Shown here: positions 34,117-51,243 of the stretch, one piece after another
Numbering within the stretch: the first letter of the stretch is position 1
Layout of the letters: every line of letters begins with the position of its first letter
Assembly (NCBI GenBank): GCA_009746045.1
Contig: RPFO01000038.1
Location: 564,107-628,106, forward strand
From: Mesostigma viride
Lineage: Eukaryota; Streptophyta; Mesostigmatophyceae; Mesostigmatales; Mesostigmataceae
DNA: 64,000 nucleotides
Reading direction: 5' to 3'
Position numbers and translations under genes: made by a program
Notes under the pieces: model-generated
Told to the model about the DNA's origin: nothing
Seen by the model: the letters and a program-made list of their open reading frames with translations, nothing else
Databases searched by the model: none

Positions 34117-34636
34117 TTGTGTGTGTGTTTGTGTGTGTGTGTGTGCATGTGTGTGCTTGTGTGTGTGTGTGCATGTGTGTGCTTGTGTGTGTATGTTTGT
34201 GTGTGTGTGTTTGTGCGTGTGTGTGTGTGTTTGTGTTTCTGTGTGTGTTGTGTATGTGTTTGTGCGTGTGCGTGTGGGCGCGTGTGTGTGTTTGTGCGTG
34301 CGTGTGTGCGTGCGTGTGTGTGCGTGTGTGTGTTTGTTTGTGTGTGCGTGTGTTTGTGTTTGTGTGTGAGCGTGTTTGTGTGTGCTTGTGTGTTTGTGTG
34401 TTTGTGTGTATGTGTGTGAGTGTTTGTGTGTGTTTGTGTGTGTTTGTGTGTGAGAGTGTTTGTGTTTGTGTGCGTGTGTGTGATTGTGCTTGCGTGCGTG
34501 CGTGTGTGTGTGTGTGTATGTGTGTGTGTGTGTTTGTATGTGTTTGTGCGTGTGTGTATGTGTGTGTGTGTTTGTGCGTGTGTGTGCGTGTGTTTGTGTG
34601 TGCGTGTGTGTCTGTGTGTGTGTTTGTGTGTGTGCT

Positions 34637-34668
<32 letters not shown>

Positions 34669-34695
34669 CGTGCGTGCGTGTGTGTGTGTGTATGT

Positions 34696-34767
<72 letters not shown>

Positions 34768-36892
34768 ATGGGCGGGGGGCAGCTGGGATGCTTCCGTATG
34801 TTTTGGCGAGTAGAAGATAAAGGTGACGTGAAACAGACGAGGCAGTGGTGTATGCAAGCCCCCACCCTAGTGCCTTACCCCTTGTTGGCAAATGATGGCC
34901 ACCCATATGCAGTGGACACAGGTCGGTGCGAAAAAGTCGTATACAGAGGGCACCCCCCTAGATGGGTGCACAAGGGCTAACAAACACCACTGCCCACACA
35001 GTGAGCACTACCACACAGTGACCAAAGCCTGCTCTCTGTGGCCAGCGCACAGAGGAAGGGGTGGGCCAAACCAACTTGCAATGAGCTACAACTTTCAGCC
35101 AACCGATTGTAAGCTATCCAACCAAGGCGTGCAGGAGAGTACCTTGTCCAGTTTATCCATAAGGCCGCCCAGCGCTCCTCGGGCACCGACGATGTTCTGA
35201 CCCTGAGGAGACAGCGAGCACGAGCAGCCACAGTCGCAGGAGAATACGCAGCCAATAGTTGACACACGGGGATCGCGTCAAAGTGTGCACGCGCGTCCAC
35301 AAGGGGTATTGATACTTAGGTACTAATTAGGTCCACAAGGGGTATTGATACTTAGGTACTAATTAGGTCCACGATTAGGTCCACAAGGGGTAGGGATACT
35401 TGAAGGTATTTATACGTCAGTTGTTTCTTGTGTATGCTATACAGTTTATCCTGGGGTGAGATGGGTTCGAGAGGCGCCTCATGGTGGCTCACCCGCGGCG
35501 TGAGCGCACGCCCTGTCATAGCTGTGATCCCGCGCACGGGTTGTGTCCAGTGGCAGTTTGTCAAGTGGCCGGCACATGGGGAGAGCGACCCACCTACCCA
35601 GTACCCCCAGTGTGTCCCTATCACTACTGACTCTGGGCCTGCCATATGCGTTGGCCTCTCTCTAGGCAAGCCATGAGCTTCTAGCGGCCCCTTGCTTCCT
35701 TTTCCCTTTGTCCCCCTCGTCCCTCGTTCCCCTCTTCCATCACGCGCCTCCTCCCTCTTCCCTATGCCTTCCATTGCTGTCAAGTGAGGCTGTATCGACA
35801 CACGCCGTGCACTATCGCACAAACCACAACGCGCTGCTGCCCGACACAATGCAACCACACCCATCACCCACCATTCATCACTCACCACCCGCCATACAGC
35901 AGAGATCTCATGGGACCCTGCTTCGAATGGAGGTATCAGCGACATGCCACTGCCCCAACAACATGCCAAATGGTATCTTGGCGCAAAAATATTGACTATC
36001 ACAAGCCGACCGTCTGTTTCCTAATCTTAAGTGCGAGTCTCATCGTGCATGGCTCATCGCCAGTTGCCACTATAACACCCATGCACCATGCAAGTCTTCG
36101 TGCATCATCTATTGTTGTGCAGCCGGCCAGCGGCATACATGCACCATGCGCTCCAGCAGTGGGTGGTGGGCCTATCAAGTGGATAAGTCATCACACACGG
36201 ATCGTCTATATCTAGCCACAAAACACGCTATAGCACAACAACACAAACGCACCATCCGCTCCAGTAGCGCGTTGTGGGCCTGGGCCTCCTCATGCATGTC
36301 CAGGGTGACCTGGGGGGGGGGGGGGGAGGGGAGGCATGGGCATGGGGTGGGCCACCACACATTCCAGGGCAGGGTGCCGGGATGATGATAGTTAAGAACA
36401 GCGTCGATAGTTGTGTTGCCGTTGTATGCACGAGTTTTCATTGATGTAAGCCACACTGGCACGCGGGCTTCATTGACCAATAGCCTTAGGCACCAGGTTG
36501 TGCTCATGTCCTTTAGAGTGCTTGCACCTTGGACAAGGAAAGGTGGCCTTCAAAGCTAGGTTTTTCAAAAACCTCTGCGTGCGAGCATTTTGTAGCTTCC
36601 ATGGCTGTAAACGGAAAGCCGCAAGAGGGGAAAAATCCACACAGCTAAGCAAGCTCAGGGAATAGCTAAGCTAAGTCTCTAGAAAATGCTTGAACGGGCG
36701 GACCACAGTAACTTTACGCGCGCTTACCCTCTTCAGCAGCTCCACCCTCTCGTGAAGACCGTCGATGTTCCTGTCATTCTCCTGCTCGGCAAGCTCATGG
36801 TCGAACATGCCGCCTCTCGCATTGTTCTCAAGTGGGTCGACGTCGCCGAAGAGGGCGCCCCTGCCCCCGCGTTCCCTGACACGGGGATACAT
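33407..36892 (-). CDS. BET1: BET1-like Qc-SNARE, four exons
   Basis: Small tail-anchored SNARE for vesicle fusion between ER and Golgi, with the SNARE helix in the cytosol. Minus-strand exons: 36892-36728, 36309-36253, 35202-35143, 33499-33407; all GT-AG, phase 0, giving 124 aa (family about 115-125). Exon 1: Arg-rich start, [33 protein letters not shown]. Exon 2: [19 protein letters not shown]. Exon 3: [20 protein letters not shown]. Exon 4: VFSTKSSRR, a single C-terminal membrane span (about 104-122), YYFAKK, stop. The central layer, Gln in human BET1 and Asp in Arabidopsis BET11 as I recall them, appears to be Asn77. Intron 3 carries the 1.1 kb GT tract; acceptors of exons 2 and 4 follow C-only runs. 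Head-to-head with the epimerase gene about 1 kb away. Exon edges by eye. Confidence 0.9.
33503..33543 (+). repeat. G-run abutting the BET1 last-exon acceptor
   Basis: About 28 consecutive G then GCGGGGCGGGC on the plus strand; on the transcript it is the polypyrimidine tract directly before AACAG. Confidence 0.9.
33640..34768 (+). repeat. 1.1 kb imperfect GT/TTTG satellite in BET1 intron 3
   Basis: Alternating TG with scattered TTTG, CG and AT variants, ending in a pure (TG)n of about 35 units (34700-34768). Long Cys-Val and Thr-His frames through it on both strands are artefacts. Confidence 0.96.
35303..35395 (+). repeat. 39-bp direct repeat in BET1 intron 2
   Basis: CACAAGGGGTATTGATACTT and AGGTACTAATTAGGTC, two full and one partial copy. 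Confidence 0.85.
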
Positions 36893-37897
36893 CCCACGCC
36901 CAGTTGGACCTCCGCACCGATCGTCACGCGCAAATCAGAAAAGCCTAGAAAGAGGTTGCCAACGCCTCCCTTTTCCTCAAAATATTGTACGGATGACGCT
37001 CCTTATCCTGCCAAAACACCGTGGAAAAATATCAGCATTGCATACAATAATTTAGCGAGGCTACCCGACGATTAGGTGGGGGGCATTTCTCGCCTGCATG
37101 CTAAGGGAACGAAGAAAGAATGTCTCGCAGCCAGTACCTCTTCCCAAACTGCATGGATCCCGTAGACAGGAAAACGAAGTCGTTCCGTCTTAAAGCAAAG
37201 CCTGCACCCTGTAAAGTTGGAATGGTGCCAATAACAGGCTAATCACTTGACATATCTATCACCAACAGCTTCAGCCTGCCTTAATAGCAGTTCAATCCCT
37301 TAAAACTAAGCCCGAATGCAGCAGATCGAAAAAACTTCTGAATATGCCTTAGTCTCGACGTATGTCAAGCTAGCTAATGCCCCGCTTCGGCATTGACGCA
37401 TTTATTTTCTCATCGTCGCCATGGCTTCCCCTCGTGTGTTCTTTATTACGTGTCAGCTTAGCAGAGAGAGCGGCAAAATCAATGATCCCAGCCGCGCTGT
37501 CCATGCTGCCCAGCAGCCGTACGACATGATACTTTCTTTCTTATTCTTGAAACATTCCAGCCTATTCCAGCTAGACGCAAACCAACTTGAGCGAGTAGCC
37601 GAGTATGTACCTCTTATGTATGTTGTACCTGCGTACAAACCTACGGTCAGCCCAGTGGCGACCGGCAGCACGCCCACGCCTGAAATGCCGATTGCACAGA
37701 CAACTCATTGTGACACTGTCAGCATCAGGCCCATGACGTACACAGCGATGGCCGCGTCATCAATAATTATCCAGGATCGCACTTCAGAATGAAAATTAAA
37801 ATGTTGCACAGTTGCACCCATTGCCAGCAATATTCTCAGCAATACTGAAACTGTCCGAATCGGTTCACGATAATTTACTTTACCGGGCAAGCGTGTT
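36893..37897. other. Divergent intergenic region between BET1 and the epimerase
   Basis: About 1.0 kb, presumably holding both promoters. Open frames of up to 123 codons exist on both strands but none shows a known motif. A minus-strand stretch near 37640-37690 reads like a short membrane segment (GVGVLPVATGLTVGLYA) flanked by AG and GT, but phases to neighbours did not fit, so I do not call a gene. Confidence 0.5.
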
Positions 37898-40800
37898 GTG
37901 AAGAGGATGAAGGTGATTGTCACGGGAGGATGTGGTTTTCTTGGTCGACGGCTGTTATCAGCCTTGCTGGAAAGGGGCAACCTTGTGAATTCCGAGGGAA
38001 GAGAGGAACAAATTGACGAAATAATTGTTGTTGACGCCATAATCGACGAGAAGCTAGCATCGACAAGGGTGCGACTAGTGCAAGGAGATATATCTGGGCT
38101 CCATGGAGTCTTGCCTTCCTTGATCGACGATCAGGTACGCCGGGCTTGTCGTTATGGGATCTTGATAGCTGCATCAACTACAAAATATACGATTCGCATG
38201 TGAGTTTCAAAATGCCCAATTTCTACTCGTGGCACACTCGGCCGCTGTGTAGTGCAGCAGGCGAAACCGTACGCCGAGAACCAGGATAACCGTCTAGCCA
38301 AGGCACCCGACGATATCGTCTGGGCGCGCCAACGACTGCCGATGCATAGCTTGCACTCCCGACTTGATCTACATTCTTTAACTCTCCAGTTGCCCGCGGT
38401 GGGGGTAGCTGATGTCTTAGAAACAGAGAACGAAGCAGTGCATTTTCGCAGAATTGATGACGCAGTCATTCGTCGTGCCATGTGCGGATGGGACGTAGTA
38501 CGTGCGCGCTGCAGCGTACTGGCGATGACATTCATTTGCCTCGGTTTGAAAGGTATGGCTTATGAGGGGCTCTAGGATTACAAAGAACATAATCTTGGAG
38601 GCTGGAGGTGAGCGTGCGTGAAATGTCAACGCAACCCGCCTTCCTCCCCCAATTCATGCCTCATACCCCCCCCCCCCCCCCCCCCCCAAGCCCTAGCCCA
38701 ACCTGCACCGCCATCCCTGCCTGGGTTCGACCTCAGTGACCCAAGACCAAATCTTTTGTAAGAGACGGGTGTTTGATTCTGGGTACCTTGCCAAGTCTTT
38801 GGAAGGATATGGTGAGAAAGTTTTGGGGGTTCCCTAATTTGGACCCACCGGACCTAGAGGAGAATATAGAGCCAGCTGCCTCCTCAATCTTTGCCGATCC
38901 TCCTAAGTGCCCTCACCCCCCGCCATGCCCCCATCAGGTGGGCAGCATATTCCACCTGGCAGCCGTCGTCTCCTCCCAGGCGGAACAAGACTACGACCTG
39001 GGCATGCGCGTCAACATCGATGGCTTGCGTGCGGTTATCGACAGCTGTCGCGCGAGGGAGACATCAACTGGGCCATCCGCCAAGCCGCCTCGGCTGGTGT
39101 TCACTAGCTCGGTGGCGGTGTTCGGCGACAGCCCCCCCGTGGTGACGGATGCCACGCCGGCAACACCGCAGTCGTCGTACGGGACGGAGAAGGCGGTGGG
39201 GGAGCTGCTCATCAACGATGCCACACGCAAGGTGGGGGGTGGCGGGTTGTCGCTAGCACCGTGGGGCAGTGACGGGTTCTGGTTCTAATAGCTCCCACTG
39301 CTCTACACTCATCCACTCTGTGATATTCATGATTGGGGGACATGAGGAGGGTGTGTGGGGTGGTGCAGGGAATGCTGGTTGTCACCGTGCGTGAAGCAAT
39401 CGTACGGTTGACCGATCATACATCGTTCCATAGATCCTACTGTATGCGCCTCAACGATGTGACGCGCAAGCTGGGCATTGTCCTTAGCACCGTAAAGCAG
39501 TCGAAGGGTCTATCAACAACATCCTTGCGGCTTTAAGACGCTAGCCGTGGAAGTGTCTATCAACAACATCCTTGCGGCTTTAAGAGGCTAGCCGTGGAAG
39601 GGTCTACCAACAACATCCTTGCGGCTTTAAGAGGCTAGCCGTGGAAGTGTCTATCAACAACATCCTTGCGGCTTTAAGAGGCTAGCCGTGGAAGTGTCTA
39701 TCAACAACATCCTTGCGGCTTTAAGACGCTAGCCGTGGAAGGGTCTATCAACAACATCCTTGCGGCTTTAAGAGGCTAGCCGTGGAAGGGTCTATCAACA
39801 ACATCCTCGTGGCTTTAAGAGGCTAGCCGTGGAAGGGTCTACCAACAACACCCTTGCGGCCTTAAGACGCTAGCCGTGGAAGGGTCTACCAACAACACCC
39901 TTGCGGCCTTAAGACTCTAGCCACTGGCTGCTGACCGGTTATGTGACATGCACGGTGGGCTTGGCGGGTAGTTGTTTATATATATGTGAGTCCACCTCCG
40001 TAATCTATCATTCTCAATGAATATATGTGGGACAGGCAAAGGAGATAGATGAGTTCGGCTTGAGGTGGAATCGTAATAACAAAACGTGTTAACCTTGTCT
40101 ATCAATGTGTTCTAGTTTGATGGTCTGGGATGGTGAACAATCGGCACGCCGCGAGTAGGTTGATACTGCCAGCCGGACCGGTGTAGCACATGGCCTCCGA
40201 TGTAGTTACTATTTCCCTGTCATATCTCTCCACCTCCATGTCACACACGTTTTCCCTTTACCCTCAATCATTCCAAGCTCCCGCCCCCATGCTCGCAACT
40301 TGCATCTGCCACGTGTTCCCCAGGGGTTCTTGGATGGCCGAGTGGTGCGGTTGCCCACCATCGTCGTACGCCCTGGCAAACCTAACAAGGCGGCGTCCTC
40401 GTTTGCCAGCTCCATTCTCCGGGAGCCGCTTCACGGGCTGCCCGCGGTGTGTCCCGTGGAGGGCACCGTGCCTCTGTGGGTGTTGTCGCCGGATAGAGCG
40501 ATCGACGCGCTGATCCACGCGCACAACCTGCCAGGGGAGCGACTGGGCAGGCAGCGAACCATCAACCTGCCGGGCATCTCGGTCACGGTGTGTGGGAAGT
40601 GGGAGTGCCAGCGGGGCGCAACCACATCCCCAAACCGATCGTAGTTGACTTCCTATATTCTTAGCTGTACGCAAGCGATCAGGCCCGGGATCTGTCAAAG
40701 GAAGCGTGTCCAAAGTTTCAGTGGGGTTAGTGATTGGAGGGCGGACATAATTTTTGCCCGCTGCTTGCTGGTGTATGTGAATTTAGAATTAGGGGGAGAG

Positions 40801-42128
40801 GGGGAGGAACATGGGCCTAGGGCCTAGGACTTTGGGTGCATGTGGTATGGGCGGTATGGCAGCTAGGTAGGCAGGGGCGTTCATATTGATATGGCTGTGA
40901 TAAATAAGCGGTGGGGGGGCGGGGGGGGATGGGGGCACCCGGTGGGAACGATCAGAGGGGAAACGAGGTTTCTCATCTGCTTGGTCTAGTTTACCCTCCA
41001 AGAACCTGCAGCAATGGGTGGGTTCTGCTTGTGCGATTCTCAAGGCACTATCGAAATCCTTGGAGTAGCTGGTGTTGGATCATCGCAAATACGGACAGCG
41101 TGCCTCCCATAGCAATAGGCCCCTCCTTGTTGAGAGCTTGCCAGTTTGATGATTATGATAAAGATAAAGCTGCCTGTTGCATGGACTCAGGGCAGCGGGG
41201 GGACAGGGCACACATTGGCGCGTACATTGTGAGGTGTTGCCTAGCCTTAAGAAAACCGTACCCAGACGCCCCGTTCGCTGGCATTCAACAGGGCCTTCCT
41301 GTTCCCCTCCCCGCAGGCATTTGCACTATCGCAAAATGTTCGATTCGTCAATCGCCAATAGTTAGCTTGCCTTGCCATGCCTATTGCAAGTGCCTGCCTT
41401 GTGCCTACATGAGGGTATTCCCCTTGGTAGCAAAGCTCCCAGGTGCCTACTTTGCTATCCATGCTCCGGCGGGTAACTTTGGCTAGAAGAAGACGTAGGG
41501 GATGCCCACCAGAGACAAGGGGTGCCTGTATGGTGTTTGCTACCCAGTGGTGACCCGTGGATAACTGGATATGTGCGTGTGCGTGCGGGTGTGGGTGTGG
41601 GTGTGGGTGTGGGTGTGGGTGTGGGTGTGGGTGTGGGTGTGGGTGTGGGTGTGGGTGTGGGTGTGGGTGTGGGTGTGGGTGTGGGTGTGGGTGTGGGTGT
41701 GGGGGTGTGGGTGTGGGTGTGGGTGTGGGTGTGGGTGTGGGTGTGGGTGTGGGTGTGGGTGTGGGTGTGGGTGTGGGTGTGGGTGTGGGTGTGGGTGTGG
41801 GTGTGGGTGTGGGTGTGGGTGTGGGTGTGGGTGTGGGTGTGGGTGTGGGTGTGGGTGTGGGTGTGGGTGTGGGTGGGTGGGTGAGGGGTTGCAAACACTG
41901 CGTTCTGTCCTGGCTTCTTTTGCACAGGTGGAGGAGATGGTCAACGCACTGGCCCGTGCTGGAGGGGACACCAGCTTGATACGGTGGGAGCGGGACGAAC
42001 ACATCGAGAAGATCGTGACCAGCTGGCCGGGCAAGATCGAGACGGAGCGGGGTTTAGAGCTTGGCTTTGTGGCGGATAGGGACATCGACTCGATAATCAC
42101 CTGCTTTTTGCGATCCGAAGGGCTTTGA
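37898..42128 (+). CDS. NAD-dependent epimerase/dehydratase, D-erythronate dehydrogenase-like, four exons
   Basis: Extended short-chain dehydrogenase fold. Closest remembered match is the DenD group, which oxidises D-erythronate with NAD+; substrate here is inferred. Exons 37898-38134, 38938-39231, 40324-40587, 41928-42128; GT-AG, all phase 0, 331 aa (family about 320-330). Motifs: [14 protein letters not shown] (Rossmann, residues 6-19), [23 protein letters not shown] (136-143), catalytic SSYGTEK with Tyr160 and Lys164, then [19 protein letters not shown], characteristic of the DenD-like group, and NLPGISVT. It ends [13 protein letters not shown], stop. Two Met codons (37898, 37907) could start it. 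Intron 2 carries a 47-bp minisatellite and a degenerate echo of the exon 2 end; intron 3 carries a GGGTGT array. Probably cytosolic: no targeting sequence seen. Confidence 0.9.
38669..38688 (+). repeat. Poly-C run in epimerase intron 1
   Basis: About 20 consecutive C; otherwise the 0.8 kb intron shows nothing notable. Confidence 0.85.
39509..39922 (+). repeat. 47-bp minisatellite, about nine copies, epimerase intron 2
   Basis: Unit contains CTATCAACAACATCCTTGCG and GCTTTAAGAGGCTAGCCGTG. Variation at GAGGCTAG/GACGCTAG and CTATC/CTACC defines sub-types. Confidence 0.95.
41586..41880 (+). repeat. (GGGTGT)n hexamer array in epimerase intron 3
   Basis: About 48 near-perfect copies with one slip (GGGGGTGT at 41700), ending about 47 nt before the acceptor of exon 4. 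Thr-Pro, His-Thr, Val-Gly and Trp-Val frames across it are artefacts. G-triplets on the sense strand could form RNA quadruplexes. Confidence 0.97.
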
Positions 42129-42689
42129 ACAATGACTTTTACCATGTTAAGCAGGTTAGCAGGAGATATTTCCTGCAGTGTGATGGTGCCAGGCAGGGCG
42201 CCCTTGCTGTTGCCAATGTGGACCATTGAACGTATACATGTATCCATGCGATAACTAATAACTATATACCTGATTCCAAGACAGCTTGTCCTGCCTCTTT
42301 TTCCGTATCACTTGCAAGAGGCCGAGGCCCTCCATGTCCATGATCCACTAGTTGATCCCAGACCGTGTAGCCGGTGCAAGGTTCCACGTGCACTATCCGC
42401 ATGCATAAGTATAAGTAAGTAAGTGCGTGAACATGCACTGACGGCATGCCACGGGGTACCCAAAGAGGTATCCGGGTAGGTTGTATGCTTAGCGCCCCGG
42501 TAGCTAGCCCATCAATTAATTAATTATAATAGACACGTGACTGCCGGCAGCTAGCCCATGCTGGAGAATATAAAGGCTTTACCCAGAGCCTGCATGCCGA
42601 TGATTTTTTATTTTTTTTTTTAAATAAAGACTCCACGCATGCCAGTTGCCATCACTGGCTCCACGGGATGAGACAGGCCTTCAATAAAA
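42129..42689. other. 3' flank of the epimerase gene
   Basis: AT-rich, with a T-run at 42606-42620; no gene seen. Confidence 0.45.
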
Positions 42690-43741
42690 GCTTGCATGGG
42701 GCATACTGATCGGGCTGACCTGATTTATGCGGACGACACCACCCTCATCGCGCGCCCCGAGCACATTCAGACCTGGCTGGACTGTCTGGGCCTGGAGGCG
42801 AGGGCGGTGGGGTTGGAGATTAGTGTCAAAACTGAGGCGATGGTGATTGGGGCCTCCAGTCGCCCACCGCTGCCGCGCCTGCTCGACGGGACGGAGGTCC
42901 CATTCCGCGACCGCTTCAAGCTGTTGGGGAGTTGGCTTCCTGACACTGCCGACGATGTGGACACCCGCATCGGCCTTTCCTGGGCCAAGCTCCGTTCGCT
43001 CAACACCTACTGGCGCTCCAAGGGCCTGGACGAGCACCGCAAGCGCATGCTCTTCATTAAGGTCCTCGTCCTCACGGTGCTCACGTATGGCGCCGAGGCA
43101 TGGACACTCACGGCAACACTGGCAGCCAAGCTAGACGGCACGGTAACCCGGATGCTCCGACAGGTCCTGAATGTCGGGTTTTCTCAGCGTAGGTCATTAG
43201 AGTCTTTGTATCACGGTATGCCGCGTATTTCGGACGAGATTAGGCAGCGTAGGATAGCATTTGTAGGACATCTTGCTCGCACCAGCCAGGTCGACACCGC
43301 CCTTGGTCTGGCCGGTCCCCAGCGGCTCGGCCAACCGGGGCGGCACATTTTGACCTGGCCTGGCCCCAAGAACATTCCTAAAAAGGTAGGGAAACATGCC
43401 ATGACCTATACCCAGATGTTGCTGGACAACCTAGTGGTCCCAGCCCAGTTTGAGTACCGCATCCACTCTCTCTCCCGTCTTTGGACTGCCATGCAGGACA
43501 AGACGCGGTGGAAGAAGATTGTCAAGGCGCACACGCCAGCCCCGGTGGGCAAGCCGCCTCCCCCCAAAAGGAGGAGCCGTTTTGATGAGTAGCGTAGATA
43601 GGCTTTTCTAGACTAGATATAGCTTAGAGTTAGGATAGTTCGATTACGCGGCTTCCTCCACACCACCCATCCAACCTGGAATATGTGCTACATGATCTCC
43701 CAACGGAGACATGTTATAATTTAATTTAATTTAATTTAATG
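42690..43741 (+). mobile_element. LINE family C, 5'-truncated, with intact distal RT frame
   Basis: One open frame at 42696-43592 (298 codons) covers the RT catalytic block ADLIYADDTTLIARPEHIQT, LLDGTEVPFRDRFKLLGSWL, VLTVLTYGAEAWTLT, QRRIAFVGHLARTSQVDT and a Lys/Arg-rich tail KPPPPKRRSRFDE. The upstream RT and endonuclease are absent. The 3' UTR ends with ATGTGCTA, a hairpin CATGATCTCC-CAAC-GGAGACATG (43691-43713) and (TTTAA)n. The open frame suggests a younger insertion than the family A copies, to which it is clearly related. Confidence 0.9.
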
Positions 43742-45681
43742 GGGCATACCCAGGATTTATTCCCATACTCCCTTATACGTACTGCACCCGCCACGCTTTT
43801 TATTCCTATGCTGAAGCTTTATTGCACCGGCGCAGTTGCGCCTGGTCCGGCAGCATATGATGCGAACTAGAGATCGTGGCGGCCTGCATGCCCACTAGCA
43901 ATTCATAAGCTTAAGCTTAGGGCAGCACGAGAGAAGCTAGGCCGGGCGCGCCCTACCTCCTTCCTTCTCATTGTGTATAGGGTTTTTAAAGGTTCCATTC
44001 TTGGAACCCACGTGACGCATGCATGTCTACATGATAGTTATAATCCGGATAATATGCAAGTCCGGCCCACATATGTCAAGGAGACAACCAGTGCCCCACA
44101 TATGTAGGCATGCATTTTGATCGTGAGACATCTGCATGCAGTAGTCTAGACTTGACATTCCGCGCGCTGTACGCAGGGCGCTCAAAGTGTTGCATTGTGC
44201 ATGTGTGCAGAGAAAAATGTTTTGTATTACTTGTAATATTATGAATTAAGTGAAACATGTATAGTTAATTTATAATCATAATGTATACTACTTAATTAAC
44301 AAGGAAGCCCAGCTGAAAATGGTAGCTAGAAGAGGCACACACTAAAAAGAAAATAAATCAATTGCACTTTGTCCCGTATAGGAGTCACGGAATGATGAGA
44401 AGAAGCTAGCCTACACTTATGAATCTAGATAACAGATTCTAATTGCCTAGTCTAGTCTAGGGGGCAGGGCCCCAGTTGACACGACTGCAGCCATGTAGGG
44501 TGCCACGCACCTCCCCTACCGGAAGGGGCGTGTTGGCCACCATTACCTGACCATGCACACATACAGGGATATCAAGTAGCGCCAAAGCGTGCATCAAGAT
44601 CTCATGTATCATCCCCGGAAACAAAAGGGCTTCCATGAACATGTCAACCCGACGTTACAGGGCATCATGCAACCAGCCTCCTGTCCAACCCAGGTAGAGG
44701 TAGACATGTTCCACACCATTCCACCGGAAATACCTCCCAAACGATACAAAGAAAAGCAAGCATTGAAAGTAAGATGGAAGCTAGAGTACACTTGGGAAGG
44801 CTCATGGTCCAAATACAAGAACCATTTCCTTCGTAAACGCCCTTCATTCTGGGCATACACCTCCGCTACGTATATACAAGACCTAGCCATAGATACAAGA
44901 CTTCCGGGGCCATACATCAGCAGGTGCGAAATATCTGTCTTGTTCGTGCCATTAGGATTTCTGGCCCACAAAAAGAAGTCCATGAAACATCTGCGACCAG
45001 CAGTGCTGACTTTGCCGCAGATGCGTTTTTAGCGTCAAGCGCAAAGGGCCAGGGGGTCACGGCTCATGCCGTGCGACCCTCCTGTACAGCCTGAAGGCAG
45101 GCACAGGGCAGAGAACCATCCGTTGTGGGCCCCGCTGCTGCGTACACCGCAGCTGATTACTGTGCTGATAACATGAAGGCATGGCGTGCTGACAAAAGCC
45201 GCAAGCACCGTGCAAATACTTAAGACACGCTGCACGCCGAATCAGGTACCACTTGAGAGAGTACCTACGGCTCCCGCGCATATATTCATTCCACTACAAG
45301 ACCCGCTTGGACGTCCAACGGGTCCGCTTCTCACGGAGAGGCGCGCTCACATTTAAAGTTTCACCCAGCGCAAGCCGACTCCATGTATGTACAAAGTTCC
45401 CAGCGTTTGCAGGACGCGAATAAACCGGGGGAACGCTGCTCCTCACAAACGACCCTTCCCGCCCTGGAGTCAGGGTCCCCCTGATATCGACAGGGGCAAT
45501 CTGTAATATGTACAAAAACGAACAAGGCCGCCCAGCGCTGGCCTGGCCTGGTCTGGCCTTGCCTCATGCCTGTAAAGGACAGAGCCACATGACATCAACA
45601 GAATATGTGGGTCACCTGACATTGCCACCCCCAGCTCGCATGATGTCACCCACGGGTGGCATGACATCATCATCTTGACCT
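43742..45681. other. Intergenic region, one unassigned frame
   Basis: A very short family D scrap (GTCAAGGAGACAACCAGTGC) sits at 44075-44094. A 147-codon plus frame at 44589-45032 (contains VDMFHTIPPEIPPKRYKEKQ) has no motif I know and no splice or promoter support; I do not call it. Nothing else recognised. Confidence 0.5.

Positions 45682-51243
<5,562 letters not shown>

Noticed and set aside
33565-34906. Cys-Val and Thr-His frames of up to 420 codons
   Set aside because: GT satellite in BET1 intron 3.
35352-36002. 216-codon minus-strand frame
   Set aside because: Lies inside BET1 intron 2, low complexity, no motif.
37453-38040. Possible small membrane-protein exons on the minus strand upstream of BET1
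   Set aside because: Hydrophobic look, but donor and acceptor phases do not fit and no family was recognised.
41247-42247. Thr-Pro/His-Pro frames
   Set aside because: GGGTGT array in epimerase intron 3; the real last exon is 41928-42128.
44589-45032. 147-codon plus-strand frame
   Set aside because: No recognised motif, no splice partner; left uncalled.
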